Assembly (NCBI GenBank): GCA_020161755.1
Contig: JAIUOS010000009.1
Location: forward strand, 59,614-123,613
Length of the DNA stretch: 64,000 nucleotides
Origin: Actinomycetota bacterium
GTDB taxonomy: Bacteria > Actinomycetota > Actinomycetes > Propionibacteriales > Propionibacteriaceae
Direction: 5' to 3'
Positions 1 to 8,625 of this stretch are shown here, piece by piece. The notes beneath the pieces are model-generated. The model ran no database searches, had not been told where the DNA came from, and saw only the letters and a list, made by a program, of their open reading frames with translations. Each line of letters opens with the position of its first letter. The stretch's first letter is position 1. Made by a program: the position numbers and the translations under genes.

Positions 1-2058
1 GCCGAATCCCGTCGACAACTCGCGCTCGCCGACGCCCACGAGAAGGCGGCAGCGGAAGCTCGTGCCGCCGCGGGCCGTTTCGGGATCGCCGAGGTCACCG
101 AGAAGCGCACGGCCCGAACACTTGCCCCGCTCTCGGGCTTGGGGTACTTCCTGCTCGCGGACCGCTGCTGGCCGGGGACGAGGCGCGCGCAAGTGGATCT
201 CGTCGTCGTCGGCCCGGGCGGCGTCTTCATTGTTGACACCAAGGCGTGGGCTGAGGTCGCGGTCGACGGAGACCGCATCTTCCGAGGCGACGCGGACGTT
301 ACGGATGAGTTGATGTCTCTCGCCGACCTGGCCGACGTCACTCAAGCCGACCTGGCCGAAGTGGGGTTGGCCCCGGGAGAGGTGCGACCACTTGTGGTGC
401 TTGCAGGCCGCGGTGGTCTCGACGCGAGGATCGCCGGCGTCCGCATTGTCGGAGAGCGGGACGCGCTTCGCGCCATTGCCAGCCACGGCAGTCGGCTGAC
501 ACCAACCCAGGTGGACGTCGTACTAGCCCGGGCCTTGGCGCTCTTTGCCCAGGTCTCCGCCCCCGCTCCCGTCGTGGCCAGCGTGCCAGAGCCTGTGCTT
601 CCCACGGTTCCTCGCGAGACGGACCAGGACGCTCTGCTGACGGCCGAGGAGGTGAACGATGCGCTGGTGCAGGCCGTGCTCGCGCAGCCCATCGAAGAAT
701 GGATGTCGTTCCTGCACCCTCAGCAGGCCAAGCTCGTGCGTCGATCCTTCGCCGGCCCGTCGCGCGTCCGTGGTCCGGCCGGCACCGGGAAGACCGTCGT
801 GGGGCTGCATCGTGCAGCCCATCTCGCACGAATCAAGCCGGGGCGAGTCCTCGTCACCACCTATGTCCGCACATTGCCCGACGTCCTACGAGAACTGCTG
901 CGCCGCCTCGCTCCGGAGGCCGTGGACCGGGTGGACTTCACTGGCACACATGCGTTCGCGCGGCGAATCCTCCAGGAGCGTGGAGTTCGATTCACGCTTG
1001 ATCCCGCGAAGAGCAGAGAGGCGTTCGACACCGCTTGGCGCCGGGTGGGCACGAGTTCCGTCCTTGGCAACGGCACAAAGAACCATGACTACTGGGCCGA
1101 CGAGATCGAGCACGTCATCAAGGGACGCGGGATCTCCCAGTTCGAGCACTACGCGGATCTCACTCGAACGGGCAGACGACATCCGCTCAATCTGAGCGGC
1201 CGGCAGGCCGTCTGGGACTTGTACTGCGCGTATGACTCCGAACTGCGCCGGCGCGGGATCAACGACTTCGCCGATCTGGTGCTTCTCGCCGAGGCCGAGT
1301 TGCGGCGTGATCCGATGCACGACACTTACTCCGCGGTCATCGTGGACGAAGCACAGGACCTCTCCTGCGCCATGGTCCGGATGCTGCATTCCCTGGTCGG
1401 CGACGAACCCGATGGCTTCACATTGATAGGGGATGGGCAGCAGTCGATCTACCCGGGCGGCTACACGCTTGCTGAAGCGGGCTTGTCGGTGGCCGGTCGC
1501 GGCGTCGTGCTCGACATCAACTACCGCAACACCGCGCAGATCGTGGGCTTCGCTCAACGGCTTGTCGCTGGCGACGAGTACGCCGACATTGAGGGTGTCC
1601 TGGCTCGTGGGGACATGCCTTCCAGCGTGCCCCGCTCCGGCACCGCCCCCGTGATCTCGCACTGCGCAAGCCGGCGCGAGCTCACCGACACGATGGTTCG
1701 CCGCGTCCACAGCGTCACCAAGGACATCGGCACCGGCATCGGTGACGTCGCCGTCCTGTGCATCACGCGTCGTGCCGCAATGGACGCCACCGCCGCACTT
1801 CTGCGCGCCGGCTTTCCGGTCGTGAACCTGGAGGAGTACAGCGGCGTGCCCATCGATGCGATCAAGGTGGGCACGATCAAGCGCGCCAAGGGACTGGAGT
1901 TCAAGCAGGTTCTCATCCCAGACATTCGGCGCGAGCACACGATCACCGAGCCGCCGACAGATGACACCGAGCGCGAACGTTGGGATCTCACGCGGCGTGA
2001 GCTCTACGTTGCGATGACCCGGGCAAGAGATGGGCTCTGGGTGGGGATTTCGAGCTGA
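1..2058 (+). CDS. NERD nuclease-related domain fused to UvrD-type SF1 helicase (5' end outside window)
   Basis: The reading frame is open from base 1, so the gene starts before the window. The first part carries a NERD-like core (VDLVVVGPGGVFIVDTKAW, about 193-249), a nuclease-related fold often attached to helicases. It is followed by an SF1 helicase: Walker A GPAGTGKT at 772-795, Walker B DEAQD at about 1345-1359, a KRAKGLEF motif near 1879 and the terminal VAMTRARDGLW motif typical of UvrD/Rep helicases. The likely role is ATP-driven DNA unwinding or processing coupled to a nuclease-like domain, in repair or defence; the exact substrate is unknown. A TTG at 139 could be mistaken for the start, but the upstream codons read as a charged helical segment in the same frame and look coding. 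Family identity is clear; the biological role is inferred. Confidence 0.85.
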   Translation, partial: AESRRQLALADAHEKAAAEARAAAGRFGIAEVTEKRTARTLAPLSGLGYFLLADRCWPGTRRAQVDLVVVGPGGVFIVDTKAWAEVAVDGDRIFRGDADVTDELMSLADLADVTQADLAEVGLAPGEVRPLVVLAGRGGLDARIAGVRIVGERDALRAIASHGSRLTPTQVDVVLARALALFAQVSAPAPVVASVPEPVLPTVPRETDQDALLTAEEVNDALVQAVLAQPIEEWMSFLHPQQAKLVRRSFAGPSRVRGPAGTGKTVVGLHRAAHLARIKPGRVLVTTYVRTLPDVLRELLRRLAPEAVDRVDFTGTHAFARRILQERGVRFTLDPAKSREAFDTAWRRVGTSSVLGNGTKNHDYWADEIEHVIKGRGISQFEHYADLTRTGRRHPLNLSGRQAVWDLYCAYDSELRRRGINDFADLVLLAEAELRRDPMHDTYSAVIVDEAQDLSCAMVRMLHSLVGDEPDGFTLIGDGQQSIYPGGYTLAEAGLSVAGRGVVLDINYRNTAQIVGFAQRLVAGDEYADIEGVLARGDMPSSVPRSGTAPVISHCASRRELTDTMVRRVHSVTKDIGTGIGDVAVLCITRRAAMDATAALLRAGFPVVNLEEYSGVPIDAIKVGTIKRAKGLEFKQVLIPDIRREHTITEPPTDDTERERWDLTRRELYVAMTRARDGLWVGISS

Positions 2059-2117
2059 GGGCAACTGGTGACTCGCTCGGCCAACGCTCTCCGCGCACAC
2101 CCGCGAAAGGTAGGAGG

Positions 2118-2614
2118 ATGACACTTCTGAAGAACCTCCAGGACGCGCCAACGAAGGACTTGCTGTCGACCTACGTCGAGATCCTCGACGAACTGATCCG
2201 ACGCACATCATTCGAACCCGGAATGCTCCCGCCGGAGACCTCGCCGAGCGATTGGTCGCGAGCGCATACGCAGGTGAGCTGGCGCCGAACTCGTCAAAGA
2301 GCTGGGACGTCCGCGCCGCGGACGGACGATCGCTCCAGGTGAAATGCCGTGTGATCAGCAGAGACTCCGGCCGATCCGAGGTGTTCTCCCCGTTCCGGAG
2401 TTTCGACTTCGACGCCTGCGTCTTCGTCGTCTTCGATGCTGTCGACTATTCGGTCAGCCGCGCGGTCGAAGTCCCGGCATCGTCGGTGCAAGCGCTGGCC
2501 CGCCGTAACGAATGGGTCGCCGGGCACCGCGTTCGAGTGTTCGCCGACCTTCTCGCGGCACCCGGCGCTGTGGACGTCACGTGCCAACTCCGGGACGCCT
2601 TCGCCTCACTCTGA
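2118..2614 (+). pseudogene. Small conserved protein (nuclease-like family) with a single frameshift
   Basis: The N-terminal half reads in one frame from ATG 2118 (MTLLKNLQDAPTKDLL..EILDELIRR) and the C-terminal half in another (GDLAERLVASAYAGEL, then APNSSKSWDVRAADGRSLQVK) to the stop at 2614. The two halves together match the usual build of a short family in which a helical start is followed by 'GDLAEWLVA...LAPNS.KSWDV...DGR.IQVK', a restriction-endonuclease-like core with the D...QVK pattern. The frame change falls near 2219-2225, where one base appears to be missing. The AGGAGG box lies directly against the ATG, so translation may start a few codons further in. Either a real mutation or a sequencing error is possible. 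It follows the helicase gene by about 60 bases and could have been co-transcribed with it. Function unknown. Confidence 0.6.
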
Positions 2615-2680
2615 TCCCTCGCCTACGCGATCCGCGAGCCGACATCAGCGCCCTGTGCGTTGAGCGGTTAGGGTCGGACC

Positions 2681-3664
2681 ATGCACGCGATCCAGGCAAT
2701 GCGGGCCGGCGGCCCCGACGTCCTTGAGTTGGTCGATCTGCCCGAGCCCACGCCCGGTCCGGGTGAGGTGCTGGTCAGGGCTGCGGCCGCAGGCGTCAAC
2801 TTCATCGACACCTACCGGCGGGCCGGGGTCTACCCGATGCCGTTCCCGCACGTCCTGGGCAGTGAGGGCGCCGGCACGATCGTCGCGGTCGGCGACGGGG
2901 TGACCGATCTGGCCGTCAGCGACACCATTGCGTGGGCGGACTGCCCCGACTCCTACGCGGAGTTCGTCCGGGTCAAGGCCGACCGCGCGCTGCGCGTCCC
3001 CGCAGGCGTCGACCTGGAGGTCGCGGCCGCGCTCCCCCTCCAAGGACTCACCGCGCACTACATGGCCACGTCCACCTATTCGGTGCAGGCGGGGGACACG
3101 ATCCTCGTGCACGCGGGCGCGGGCGGCGTCGGGCTCCTGCTCACCCAGCTCGCCGTGGCCCGGGGCGCCCGCGTCATCACCACCGTCTCGACCGAGGCCA
3201 AGGAGCAACTGTCCCGCGCGGCCGGTGCGTCCGAGGTGATCCGCTACGACCTCCTCACAGACCTGACCGCCGAGCTCCCCGCCCTCGTCCGCGAACTCGC
3301 CGGTGGCGGCCTGCCGGTCGTCTACGACGGAGTCGGCCGCTCCACCTTCGACGCGTCCCTGGCCTGCCTGCGACCGCGCGGCCTGATGGTGCTGTTCGGC
3401 GCGTCCAGCGGGCCCGTGCCGCCGTTCGACCTCCAACGGCTCAACGCCGGCGGCTCGCTGTACATAACCCGTCCGACCCTGGCCCACTACATCGTGACCA
3501 GCGAGGAGTTGCGCGGCCGTGCCGACGAACTGTTCGCCGCTGTGCTGGACGGGACGCTGGACGTCCGCATCGGCCAGCGCTTCCCGCTCGCGGAGGCCCG
3601 GGCCGCCCACGAGGCGCTGGAGGGGCGGGCGACCACCGGCAAGGTGATCCTCGAGATCAACTGA
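2681..3664 (+). CDS. qorA: NADPH:quinone oxidoreductase, zeta-crystallin type (MDR superfamily)
   Basis: A 327-residue medium-chain dehydrogenase/reductase without the catalytic zinc ligands. It has the GroES-like N-terminal half (AAAGVNFIDTYRRAGVYP at about residues 36-53) and the Rossmann nucleotide motif HAGAGGVGLLLTQLA at about 144-158. The length is usual for single-electron quinone reductases, which reduce quinones with NADPH in the cytoplasm. It is followed by an OsmC protein and a thioredoxin, so the three may form a small redox or detoxification group, though gaps of 60-90 bases separate them. The start ATG at 2681 gives a protein that aligns from the first residue with the family. 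A general NADPH-dependent enal/enone reductase role is an alternative. Confidence 0.85.
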   Translation: MHAIQAMRAGGPDVLELVDLPEPTPGPGEVLVRAAAAGVNFIDTYRRAGVYPMPFPHVLGSEGAGTIVAVGDGVTDLAVSDTIAWADCPDSYAEFVRVKADRALRVPAGVDLEVAAALPLQGLTAHYMATSTYSVQAGDTILVHAGAGGVGLLLTQLAVARGARVITTVSTEAKEQLSRAAGASEVIRYDLLTDLTAELPALVRELAGGGLPVVYDGVGRSTFDASLACLRPRGLMVLFGASSGPVPPFDLQRLNAGGSLYITRPTLAHYIVTSEELRGRADELFAAVLDGTLDVRIGQRFPLAEARAAHEALEGRATTGKVILEIN

Positions 3665-3727
3665 AGGACCCAGCTCAGCAGAAGTTCACGCTTGGCTGGT
3701 CGCGGCCGTCGAGGAAGTCTTCACGTC

Positions 3728-4126
3728 ATGGACCGCTACCAGGTCGTCTGCGCATCCGGCACCCTTCGCAACGGGTTGCCGGACGGAGCGCCGATCACGC
3801 ACTTCGATCACCGCTGGACCGATGGTGGTGTCGACGCCGCCGCCGGCTTCACCGGAGCCCACGTCCTGCACCTCGCCGTCGCGGCCTGCGTGCTCAACGA
3901 CCTGTACCACGAGGCCGCGACGCTGGGGATTCCCCTGGACGGCGTCCGGGTGGACGCCGAGGGCGCGTTCGACGACAACTGGGCATCGACCGGCATCACC
4001 TACCGCGTCGAGGTCGACTCCCCCGCCGACTCGGAGCGCATCAAGGACCTGATCGCGATCGTCGATCGGGTCGCCGAGATCCCGCGTGCGCTGCGGGCGG
4101 GGGCGCCCGTCACTCGCGTCCGCTGA
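3728..4126 (+). CDS. OsmC/Ohr-family protein
   Basis: A 132-residue protein with the OsmC fold signature: an N-terminal strand region, then GFTGAHVLHLAVAACVLNDL with the conserved cysteine in the central helix, followed by VRVDAEGAFDD and a C-terminal segment. OsmC and Ohr proteins reduce organic hydroperoxides through a cysteine pair. Only one clear cysteine of the usual pair is visible near the helix (the other Cys is at the N-terminus, VVCASG), so peroxidase activity is not certain. An upstream start at 3692 is possible, but ATG 3728 is preceded by a GAGGAAG box and gives the family's usual N-terminus. It sits between the quinone reductase and thioredoxin genes on the same strand, consistent with a redox role. 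Confidence 0.7.
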   Translation: MDRYQVVCASGTLRNGLPDGAPITHFDHRWTDGGVDAAAGFTGAHVLHLAVAACVLNDLYHEAATLGIPLDGVRVDAEGAFDDNWASTGITYRVEVDSPADSERIKDLIAIVDRVAEIPRALRAGAPVTRVR

Positions 4127-4210
4127 GGGCAAGTGCAGAGGTCCAGCAGGCCCTGCTCTCGGCTCCCCGGAGGTCTCGGCTCCCAAACCTGCAGGGGCTA
4201 GATTCAACTC

Positions 4211-4636
4211 ATGGCGTCCCGTGTGATCAGCTGCCCCTCCTGCGGCACGAAGAACCGCGTCCCGGTGGGCGGCACCGGGCGCCCCCAGTGCGCGTCGTGC
4301 CACGCTCCCCTGCCGTGGCTGGTGGACGCCGGCGACACCGACTTCGCGGACGCGACGGCCACCAGCCAGCTCGTGCTGGTCGACCTGTGGGCGCCCTGGT
4401 GCGGACCTTGCCGGATGGTCGCGCCGATCCTGGAGCGCCTCGCCGAGCAGTACGCCGGCAGCGTCAAGGTGGTGAAGGTAAACGTCGACGACAACCCGGG
4501 CACCGCGGCCCGCTACGACGCCCGGAGCATCCCGACGCTGGTGATCCTGCGGGACGGCGCGACCGTCACGCGCCTTGTCGGGGCGCAGCCCGAGCCGGTG
4601 TTGAAGCAGCGCATCGACGCCCTTCTCTCCGCCTAG
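4211..4636 (+). CDS. trxC: Thioredoxin 2 with N-terminal zinc ribbon
   Basis: A 141-residue thioredoxin. The active site WCGPC lies in VDLWAPWCGPCRMVAP at about residues 57-72, and the cis-proline loop is present as SIPTLVIL. The first 30 residues hold two CxxC pairs (CPSC and CASC), the zinc ribbon that marks thioredoxin 2 (TrxC) and distinguishes it from TrxA. It reduces disulfides in cytoplasmic proteins using electrons from thioredoxin reductase, and the zinc ribbon tunes redox sensitivity. The length matches the TrxC family. Stop at 4636 is only seven bases from the convergent stop of the NERD gene, so the two genes converge tail to tail. Confidence 0.93.
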   Translation: MASRVISCPSCGTKNRVPVGGTGRPQCASCHAPLPWLVDAGDTDFADATATSQLVLVDLWAPWCGPCRMVAPILERLAEQYAGSVKVVKVNVDDNPGTAARYDARSIPTLVILRDGATVTRLVGAQPEPVLKQRIDALLSA

Positions 4637-4642
4637 GGTGCA

Positions 4643-5570
4643 CTACCAGTTCTTGCTGCGCGAGTCCCTCTGACGCGGGAAGGCTTCGTGGAGTTGCCAC
4701 TGCACGTCTGCGATCCGATCGGGGTCAAGCGGACCCGCCGCAGTCAACACCGACCTGAGCTTCTTCGGCCACATGACCGAGACGCCTTGGACGGTGAACG
4801 AGCCGCCGATCACCGGCCAGTCGGCGTCCACGAAGCAGAGGACACCCTGCACGGGCCCGTCGCGCTCGCCGGCGAGGGCCGTCCGCACCAGGTCGAGCTG
4901 CTTGTGCATGCCCTCCACGAGCGTGGTCCGCTCCCGGCCACCGACGATCAGCAGCTCCTCACGCGGGCGGATCAGACCGCCCTCCACCCGCAATTCCGGG
5001 CGAGCGTCCCGGTAGCGCTTGGCGTCCACCACGAACACTCCGGTCGGGCAGACCACGAGGTGGTCGATGTTCGCCGTCGACCTGGGGATCCGTCTGTCGT
5101 TGAGCACCCGGATTGCCGGGCCCGCGATCTGCGCCAGCATGCCGCCAAGCCGCTGCTCGCCCACCGCGCCCGTCGACCAGGCCTTCGTGGACTGCGGGTC
5201 GTCGAACACCGCGAGCAGGAGCCGGCCGATCTTGGGGTGGTTGGTCTGGACGCGTTGCTGTCGGGCGTCGTGTCGACGGTCGAACTCGCGCGCCGCCGAT
5301 CCGCCCGCAATGCCGTCGACGACCTCAAGCTGGGGAGGCAGGTCGGGGGTCATGGCATGCCGAGGAACGCTGGGCTCGTCCGCTTGTTCAGGCAAGGCAC
5401 GCCGGGCCGGGCATGCAATGCACGCAACCGTCCGGGACGCTCGGTCATAGTCCGCGGTCACGCCTTGCCTCGAGCACGAGCCCGCACCTGGTGCAGGTGC
5501 CGGCGTAGCGCAGCTTCATCCTCTTCACGGGCGGAGTTTCGGCAGCCTGCGCAATGGCGCTCTCAGGCAT
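4643..5570 (-). pseudogene. NERD-domain protein with N-terminal zinc ribbon; probable frameshift
   Basis: The main frame (GTG 5461 to 4643, 272 residues) carries a NERD domain: AVGEQRLGGMLAQIAG, then IDHLVVCPTGVFVVDAKRY, the nuclease-related core. Upstream, a second frame starting at ATG 5570 with a GAGGTAGG box encodes MKLRYAGTCTRCGLVLEAR before a stop at 5445. Together they give CxxC (CTRC) plus CxxC (CIAC in TVACIACPA), the four-cysteine zinc ribbon that normally precedes this NERD family. This indicates one gene with a one-base frame change at about 5448-5475. If the shift is real, translation from GTG 5461 would give a protein lacking half of the zinc ribbon. The NERD call is firm; the frameshift is inferred from the split cysteine pairs. 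Function in DNA processing is only suggested by the domain. Confidence 0.65.
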
Positions 5571-5573
5571 GAC

Positions 5574-5963
5574 CTACCTCTGCGCGTGCGGGACGAGGCT
5601 GCCGATCGCGGTGAGCACGCCACCGAACAGGAGCGGCAGGAAGACCAACGCCAGCACATGCACGACGATCCAGATGATGATCATCACCTTGAGGAACCTC
5701 GCGATGAACTGGAGGTCATCGGATGTCTGACGCGTGAATCCGTAGCCATAGTGCGGGTTCGCAAACGCACCCGACTGCGGAAGACGCTGCCACATCTGGA
5801 GGTGGGGAAGGTTCGCGCCAGCTGCCGGCGGCGCGTGGGGCGGGGCCGCTGACGACGCTCGGGGAGCCGGCACCCACCTCGCCCCGTCCCAGACATGTCC
5901 GTTCAGCTCGACTCCGACGGCACGCCGGTTTGCGTCCTCCACTCGGCTCTCTCCTGCTCTCAT
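5574..5963 (-). CDS. Small membrane protein with proline/alanine-rich N-terminus
   Basis: A 129-residue protein. Residues 1-30 hold a GHVWDGARWVP segment, which resembles the short DUF2510-like or 'WDG.RW' motif found at the start of many actinobacterial membrane proteins. It is followed by a Pro/Ala-rich linker (about 33-50). A single strong hydrophobic segment (VMIIIWIVVHVLALVFLPLLF) lies at about 92-113. The product is therefore likely to be an inner-membrane protein with a short cytoplasmic N-terminal module. The gene lies 3 bases upstream of the zinc-ribbon NERD gene's start, so the two may be one transcript. I do not recognise a specific function. Confidence 0.55.
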   Translation of the reverse strand: MRAGESRVEDANRRAVGVELNGHVWDGARWVPAPRASSAAPPHAPPAAGANLPHLQMWQRLPQSGAFANPHYGYGFTRQTSDDLQFIARFLKVMIIIWIVVHVLALVFLPLLFGGVLTAIGSLVPHAQR

Positions 5964-5985
5964 GGTCGTCGACCCTGTCCCTTGG

Positions 5986-6558
5986 CTACTTCTTCTTGCA
6001 GCCCTGAAGGTTCTCCTTGGTCATCGACCACTTCCAGACACCGTCCTCGTAGAACATGTGCGCGGTGACGGGCAGGGTGAAACCCTGGACCTTCAGCCGA
6101 GCTGTCACCACGGTCGCCGGCTTGGCTTCGGACGTCCCCGGGATCCTGCTCTTCACGTTCGCCTTCGTCTTCACCGTCTTCACCCAGGTGAACGTCGGGT
6201 TGACCGACTTGTCCCGACAGGCCGCATACCGCTTCTCGGTGATGATGCTGCGCTGCGCGGAGACCAGCGTTTCGTAGTGGCGGTCCCACTGCTCTGCGTT
6301 GTACTGCTTCACCCAGGTCCTGAACGCTGCCGCAGCGGCCTCGCCGGTCTGCGGTTCCGTGGCGACCGGCGACGGGGTCGCTGTGGGCGTCGGCGTGGCG
6401 GCGGACGTCGACGTCGAGGTCGGCGTCGCGCTCGCGTTCACACTCACTGTTGCCGCCGGAGGCGGGGTGCTGGGGGTTGAGGCTGCTGAGCAGCCCTGAA
6501 GCGCCAGGACGGAACCAAGGACAGGCAGCATCACGACGTAGTGGAGGTGGGACGTCAC
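5986..6558 (-). CDS. Putative secreted lipoprotein
   Basis: From GTG 6558 the protein has a hydrophobic signal followed by a lipobox, LGSVLALQGCSA, where the cysteine would be lipidated after cleavage. A long Thr/Ser/Pro/Ala-rich linker follows (about residues 30-75), typical of surface-exposed actinobacterial lipoproteins. The globular C-terminal part (about 80-190) begins FRTWVKQYNAEQWDRHYETLV and ends in a basic tail. The start is chosen because GGAAGG lies about 10 bases upstream and a longer reading frame adds residues without a signal peptide. The C-terminal domain resembles small NTF2-like or nuclear-transport-fold lipoproteins, but I cannot assign it. It is divergent from the next lipoprotein gene at 6766. 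Confidence 0.6.
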   Translation of the reverse strand: MTSHLHYVVMLPVLGSVLALQGCSAASTPSTPPPAATVSVNASATPTSTSTSAATPTPTATPSPVATEPQTGEAAAAAFRTWVKQYNAEQWDRHYETLVSAQRSIITEKRYAACRDKSVNPTFTWVKTVKTKANVKSRIPGTSEAKPATVVTARLKVQGFTLPVTAHMFYEDGVWKWSMTKENLQGCKKK

Positions 6559-6765
6559 GATGAATGAGCCTTCCACGAGATTCATCGCGAGATGAAGTCC
6601 CCGGCCGGGCGACTTCGGCACCCCTCCGTGGCCATGGCGCCCCCAAGACACGGGCGTGTCCCTCGCCCGGGGACTGACGGCCAGCTCCGCTGCCGTGCTG
6701 GGATGGACAGGCAGTAAGCAATTGCTGGCATATACAAACCCCAGAAACAGTTCGGAGCCGTAACC

Positions 6766-7380
6766 ATGCAAGACCGCCTGCGCGGGCTGCCCGCCGCCAC
6801 CCTCACCGTGCTTCTGATCCTCGCATTCAGCGGGTGCTCAGCCACGCCCGGTGCCGTCATCGCCACGCCTGACCCGGGCACCACCCAGACAACCGCGGCG
6901 AGCGATCAGTCCGTCGTCGTCGAAGACGATTCGGACGACCAGACCGCCGACACCGACGACGAGGGAGACGGCGGCCAGACGGCGGCGCTCGGCTCGACCG
7001 TCAAGCTCGGCGACTGGGAGGTGACGGTCGTGAAGGTCACCAAGAATGCCAACAAGTCCATTCGCAAGGCGAACATGTTCAACGACAAGCCGAAGGGCCA
7101 GTTCGTGTTGGTGGACTACACCGCCAAATACGTCGGCTCGGAGCGGAAGGCAGACGTCGAGTGGGACATCTCGTGGAGCTTCACCGACGCCGAGCAGAAC
7201 GTCCTTGACCAGGCATCGGAGGTGACGCCGGCTGACAAGGCCGACAAGCCCACAGAGGCCCGAAAGGGAGGCGTGATCAAGCAGCAGGCACTGTTCGACG
7301 TCGAGCCGAAGCTCATCAGCGGCGGCATCATCTCCGCCGAGAACTCGGGGTCGTCGGAGTACGCGGACTTCCAGCTCTAG
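6766..7380 (+). CDS. DUF4352 lipoprotein
   Basis: A 204-residue protein with a signal peptide and lipobox (LILAFSGCSA, Cys at about residue 25), an acidic Asp/Glu-rich linker (VVVEDDSDDQTADTDDEGD) and a C-terminal beta domain with LGDWEVTVVKV and GQFVLVDYTAKYVG. This matches the DUF4352 family (an immunoglobulin-like fold, Telo-repeat-binding-factor-like), common on Gram-positive cell surfaces. Its role is unknown; such lipoproteins are exported by Sec and anchored in the membrane. It is followed closely by a strong hairpin at 7396-7434, so it ends its own transcript. The start ATG 6766 gives a complete signal peptide. Confidence 0.72.
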   Translation: MQDRLRGLPAATLTVLLILAFSGCSATPGAVIATPDPGTTQTTAASDQSVVVEDDSDDQTADTDDEGDGGQTAALGSTVKLGDWEVTVVKVTKNANKSIRKANMFNDKPKGQFVLVDYTAKYVGSERKADVEWDISWSFTDAEQNVLDQASEVTPADKADKPTEARKGGVIKQQALFDVEPKLISGGIISAENSGSSEYADFQL

Positions 7381-7395
7381 CAAGGTTCTCGCCCC

Positions 7396-7434
7396 GACCA
7401 GCGTGCCTACTGAGTTCAGACGGGCACGCTGGTC
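7396..7434 (+). terminator. Hairpin terminator after the DUF4352 gene
   Basis: A perfect 12-bp inverted repeat (GACCAGCGTGCC at 7396-7407 with GGCACGCTGGTC at 7423-7434) lies 16 bases after the stop codon at 7380. No long T-run follows, which is common in high-GC actinobacteria. It lies between convergent genes and could act in both directions. Confidence 0.6.
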
Positions 7435-7494
7435 AGGGCTGTTCAGCACCGCCTGTTCGGATGCTCGGACCATCCGGTACTTGTGATCGAGACT

Positions 7495-8523
7495 TCAGGA
7501 CTCCCCGATGGTGATCACGGCGGTGCCGCGAATCCTGCCGGCACCGAGGTCGTCCAGCGCCTGGCCGACTTCGCCGAGCAGGTAGGTGGCGCCGGCAACG
7601 GGCTTCACCCTGCCCGCTTCGATCTCGGCGACGATCGGGGCGATCGCGTCGCGGTGCTCGGGGCCCATCACCATGGCCAGGTGCTGCCGGGTGAAGCGAT
7701 CCACGATCGGCGCGGCGAGCTGGCGCCCGAAGCCTCCGGTGAGGCGTCCGCCGCCCTCGCCGCCGACGATGACCAGCGTCCCGGTGTCGGTCAGGGCGCG
7801 GCGCAGGCGGCCCAGCGGACGGCGTCCGCCCATGTCGATGATGGCGTCGTAGCGCTCGGCGCCCGAGGTCGGGTCGTCGATGGCGTAGTCGAGGACGCGC
7901 TCGGCGCCCAGGGAGCGCACCAGGTCCGCCTTGGCCGCGCTGGCCACGCCGGTGACGTGCGCGCCCGCGGTCCGGGCCAGCTGGACGACGTAGCTGCCCA
8001 CTCCCCCGGACGCCCCGAGCACCAGCACCTTCTGGCCTTCACTCAGGCCGGCCGCGGCGACCGCGCGGTAGGCGGTCATGGCGGACGTCACAACGGCCGC
8101 GGCCTCGACCGGTGAGAGGACGGAGGGACGCCGCACGAGCTTGTCGGCCCGGGCGCGGGCGAACGGGGCGAACGATCCGATGCCGATGCCGAGCACTTCG
8201 TCGCCGATCTTCAGGTCGTCCACGCCGGGTCCGAGCGCGACGACGCGTCCGGACACATCGGTGCCGGGCACCCGTTGCGCGGGACGGCGGAGGCCGAACG
8301 CCAGCCGCATCAGGTAGGGCAGGCCGGTCATGAGGTGCCAGTTCGCGCGGCACACCCCAGCGGCGTGGACCTGGAGCAGCACCTCTCTCTCGCCCGGCGT
8401 GGGCGTCGAGACCTCGGCGTACCCGATCGTGTCGGAATCGCCGTAGCGGTCCTGCACGGCCGCCCGCATGAGTTCGGGGATCGGACGGGCGGACGATGCC
8501 GCGCGCGGCGTACTGGCTGTCAT
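7495..8523 (-). CDS. Zinc-independent MDR alcohol dehydrogenase / quinone reductase-like protein
   Basis: A 342-residue medium-chain dehydrogenase/reductase. The GroES-like part has AAGVCRANWHLMTGLPYLMRL (about 60-80), and the Rossmann motif is LVLGASGGVGSYVVQLA. It lacks the cysteine/histidine set for a catalytic zinc. The start at ATG 8523 is preceded by AGGAGGGAACCC. It is divergently transcribed from a TetR regulator at 8626, and two identical palindromes in the 100-base gap are likely binding sites for it. The usual meaning of this layout is a TetR-controlled detoxification or drug-response reductase. The substrate cannot be read from the sequence. Confidence 0.75.
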   Translation of the reverse strand: MTASTPRAASSARPIPELMRAAVQDRYGDSDTIGYAEVSTPTPGEREVLLQVHAAGVCRANWHLMTGLPYLMRLAFGLRRPAQRVPGTDVSGRVVALGPGVDDLKIGDEVLGIGIGSFAPFARARADKLVRRPSVLSPVEAAAVVTSAMTAYRAVAAAGLSEGQKVLVLGASGGVGSYVVQLARTAGAHVTGVASAAKADLVRSLGAERVLDYAIDDPTSGAERYDAIIDMGGRRPLGRLRRALTDTGTLVIVGGEGGGRLTGGFGRQLAAPIVDRFTRQHLAMVMGPEHRDAIAPIVAEIEAGRVKPVAGATYLLGEVGQALDDLGAGRIRGTAVITIGES

Positions 8524-8546
8524 GGGTTCCCTCCTGCGCACGTGGT

Positions 8547-8561
8547 TCGTACTAAGTACGA
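8547..8561. promoter_or_regulatory. TetR operator, copy 1
   Basis: The 15-bp near-palindrome TCGTACTAAGTACGA lies 24 bases upstream of the dehydrogenase start. An identical copy sits at 8580-8594, with 33 bp between centres (about three helical turns). Both lie in the divergent promoter region between the dehydrogenase and the TetR gene, the usual place for an autoregulated TetR operator. Confidence 0.75.
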
Positions 8562-8579
8562 CGAGTTGTGGGGACGGTA

Positions 8580-8594
8580 TCGTACTAAGTACGA
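8580..8594. promoter_or_regulatory. TetR operator, copy 2
   Basis: Second identical copy of TCGTACTAAGTACGA, 32 bases upstream of the TetR start at 8626. Two sites in phase on the helix suggest cooperative binding of two dimers and joint control of both divergent genes. Confidence 0.75.
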
Positions 8595-8625
8595 TCAGGC
8601 AAGACCTGGCGGCTGGAGGACGACG

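Noticed and set aside
2932..4758. Long overlapping plus-strand frame across the quinone reductase, OsmC and thioredoxin genes
   Set aside because: Arg/Pro/Gly-rich shadow of high-GC genes; the three real genes are well supported by family motifs.
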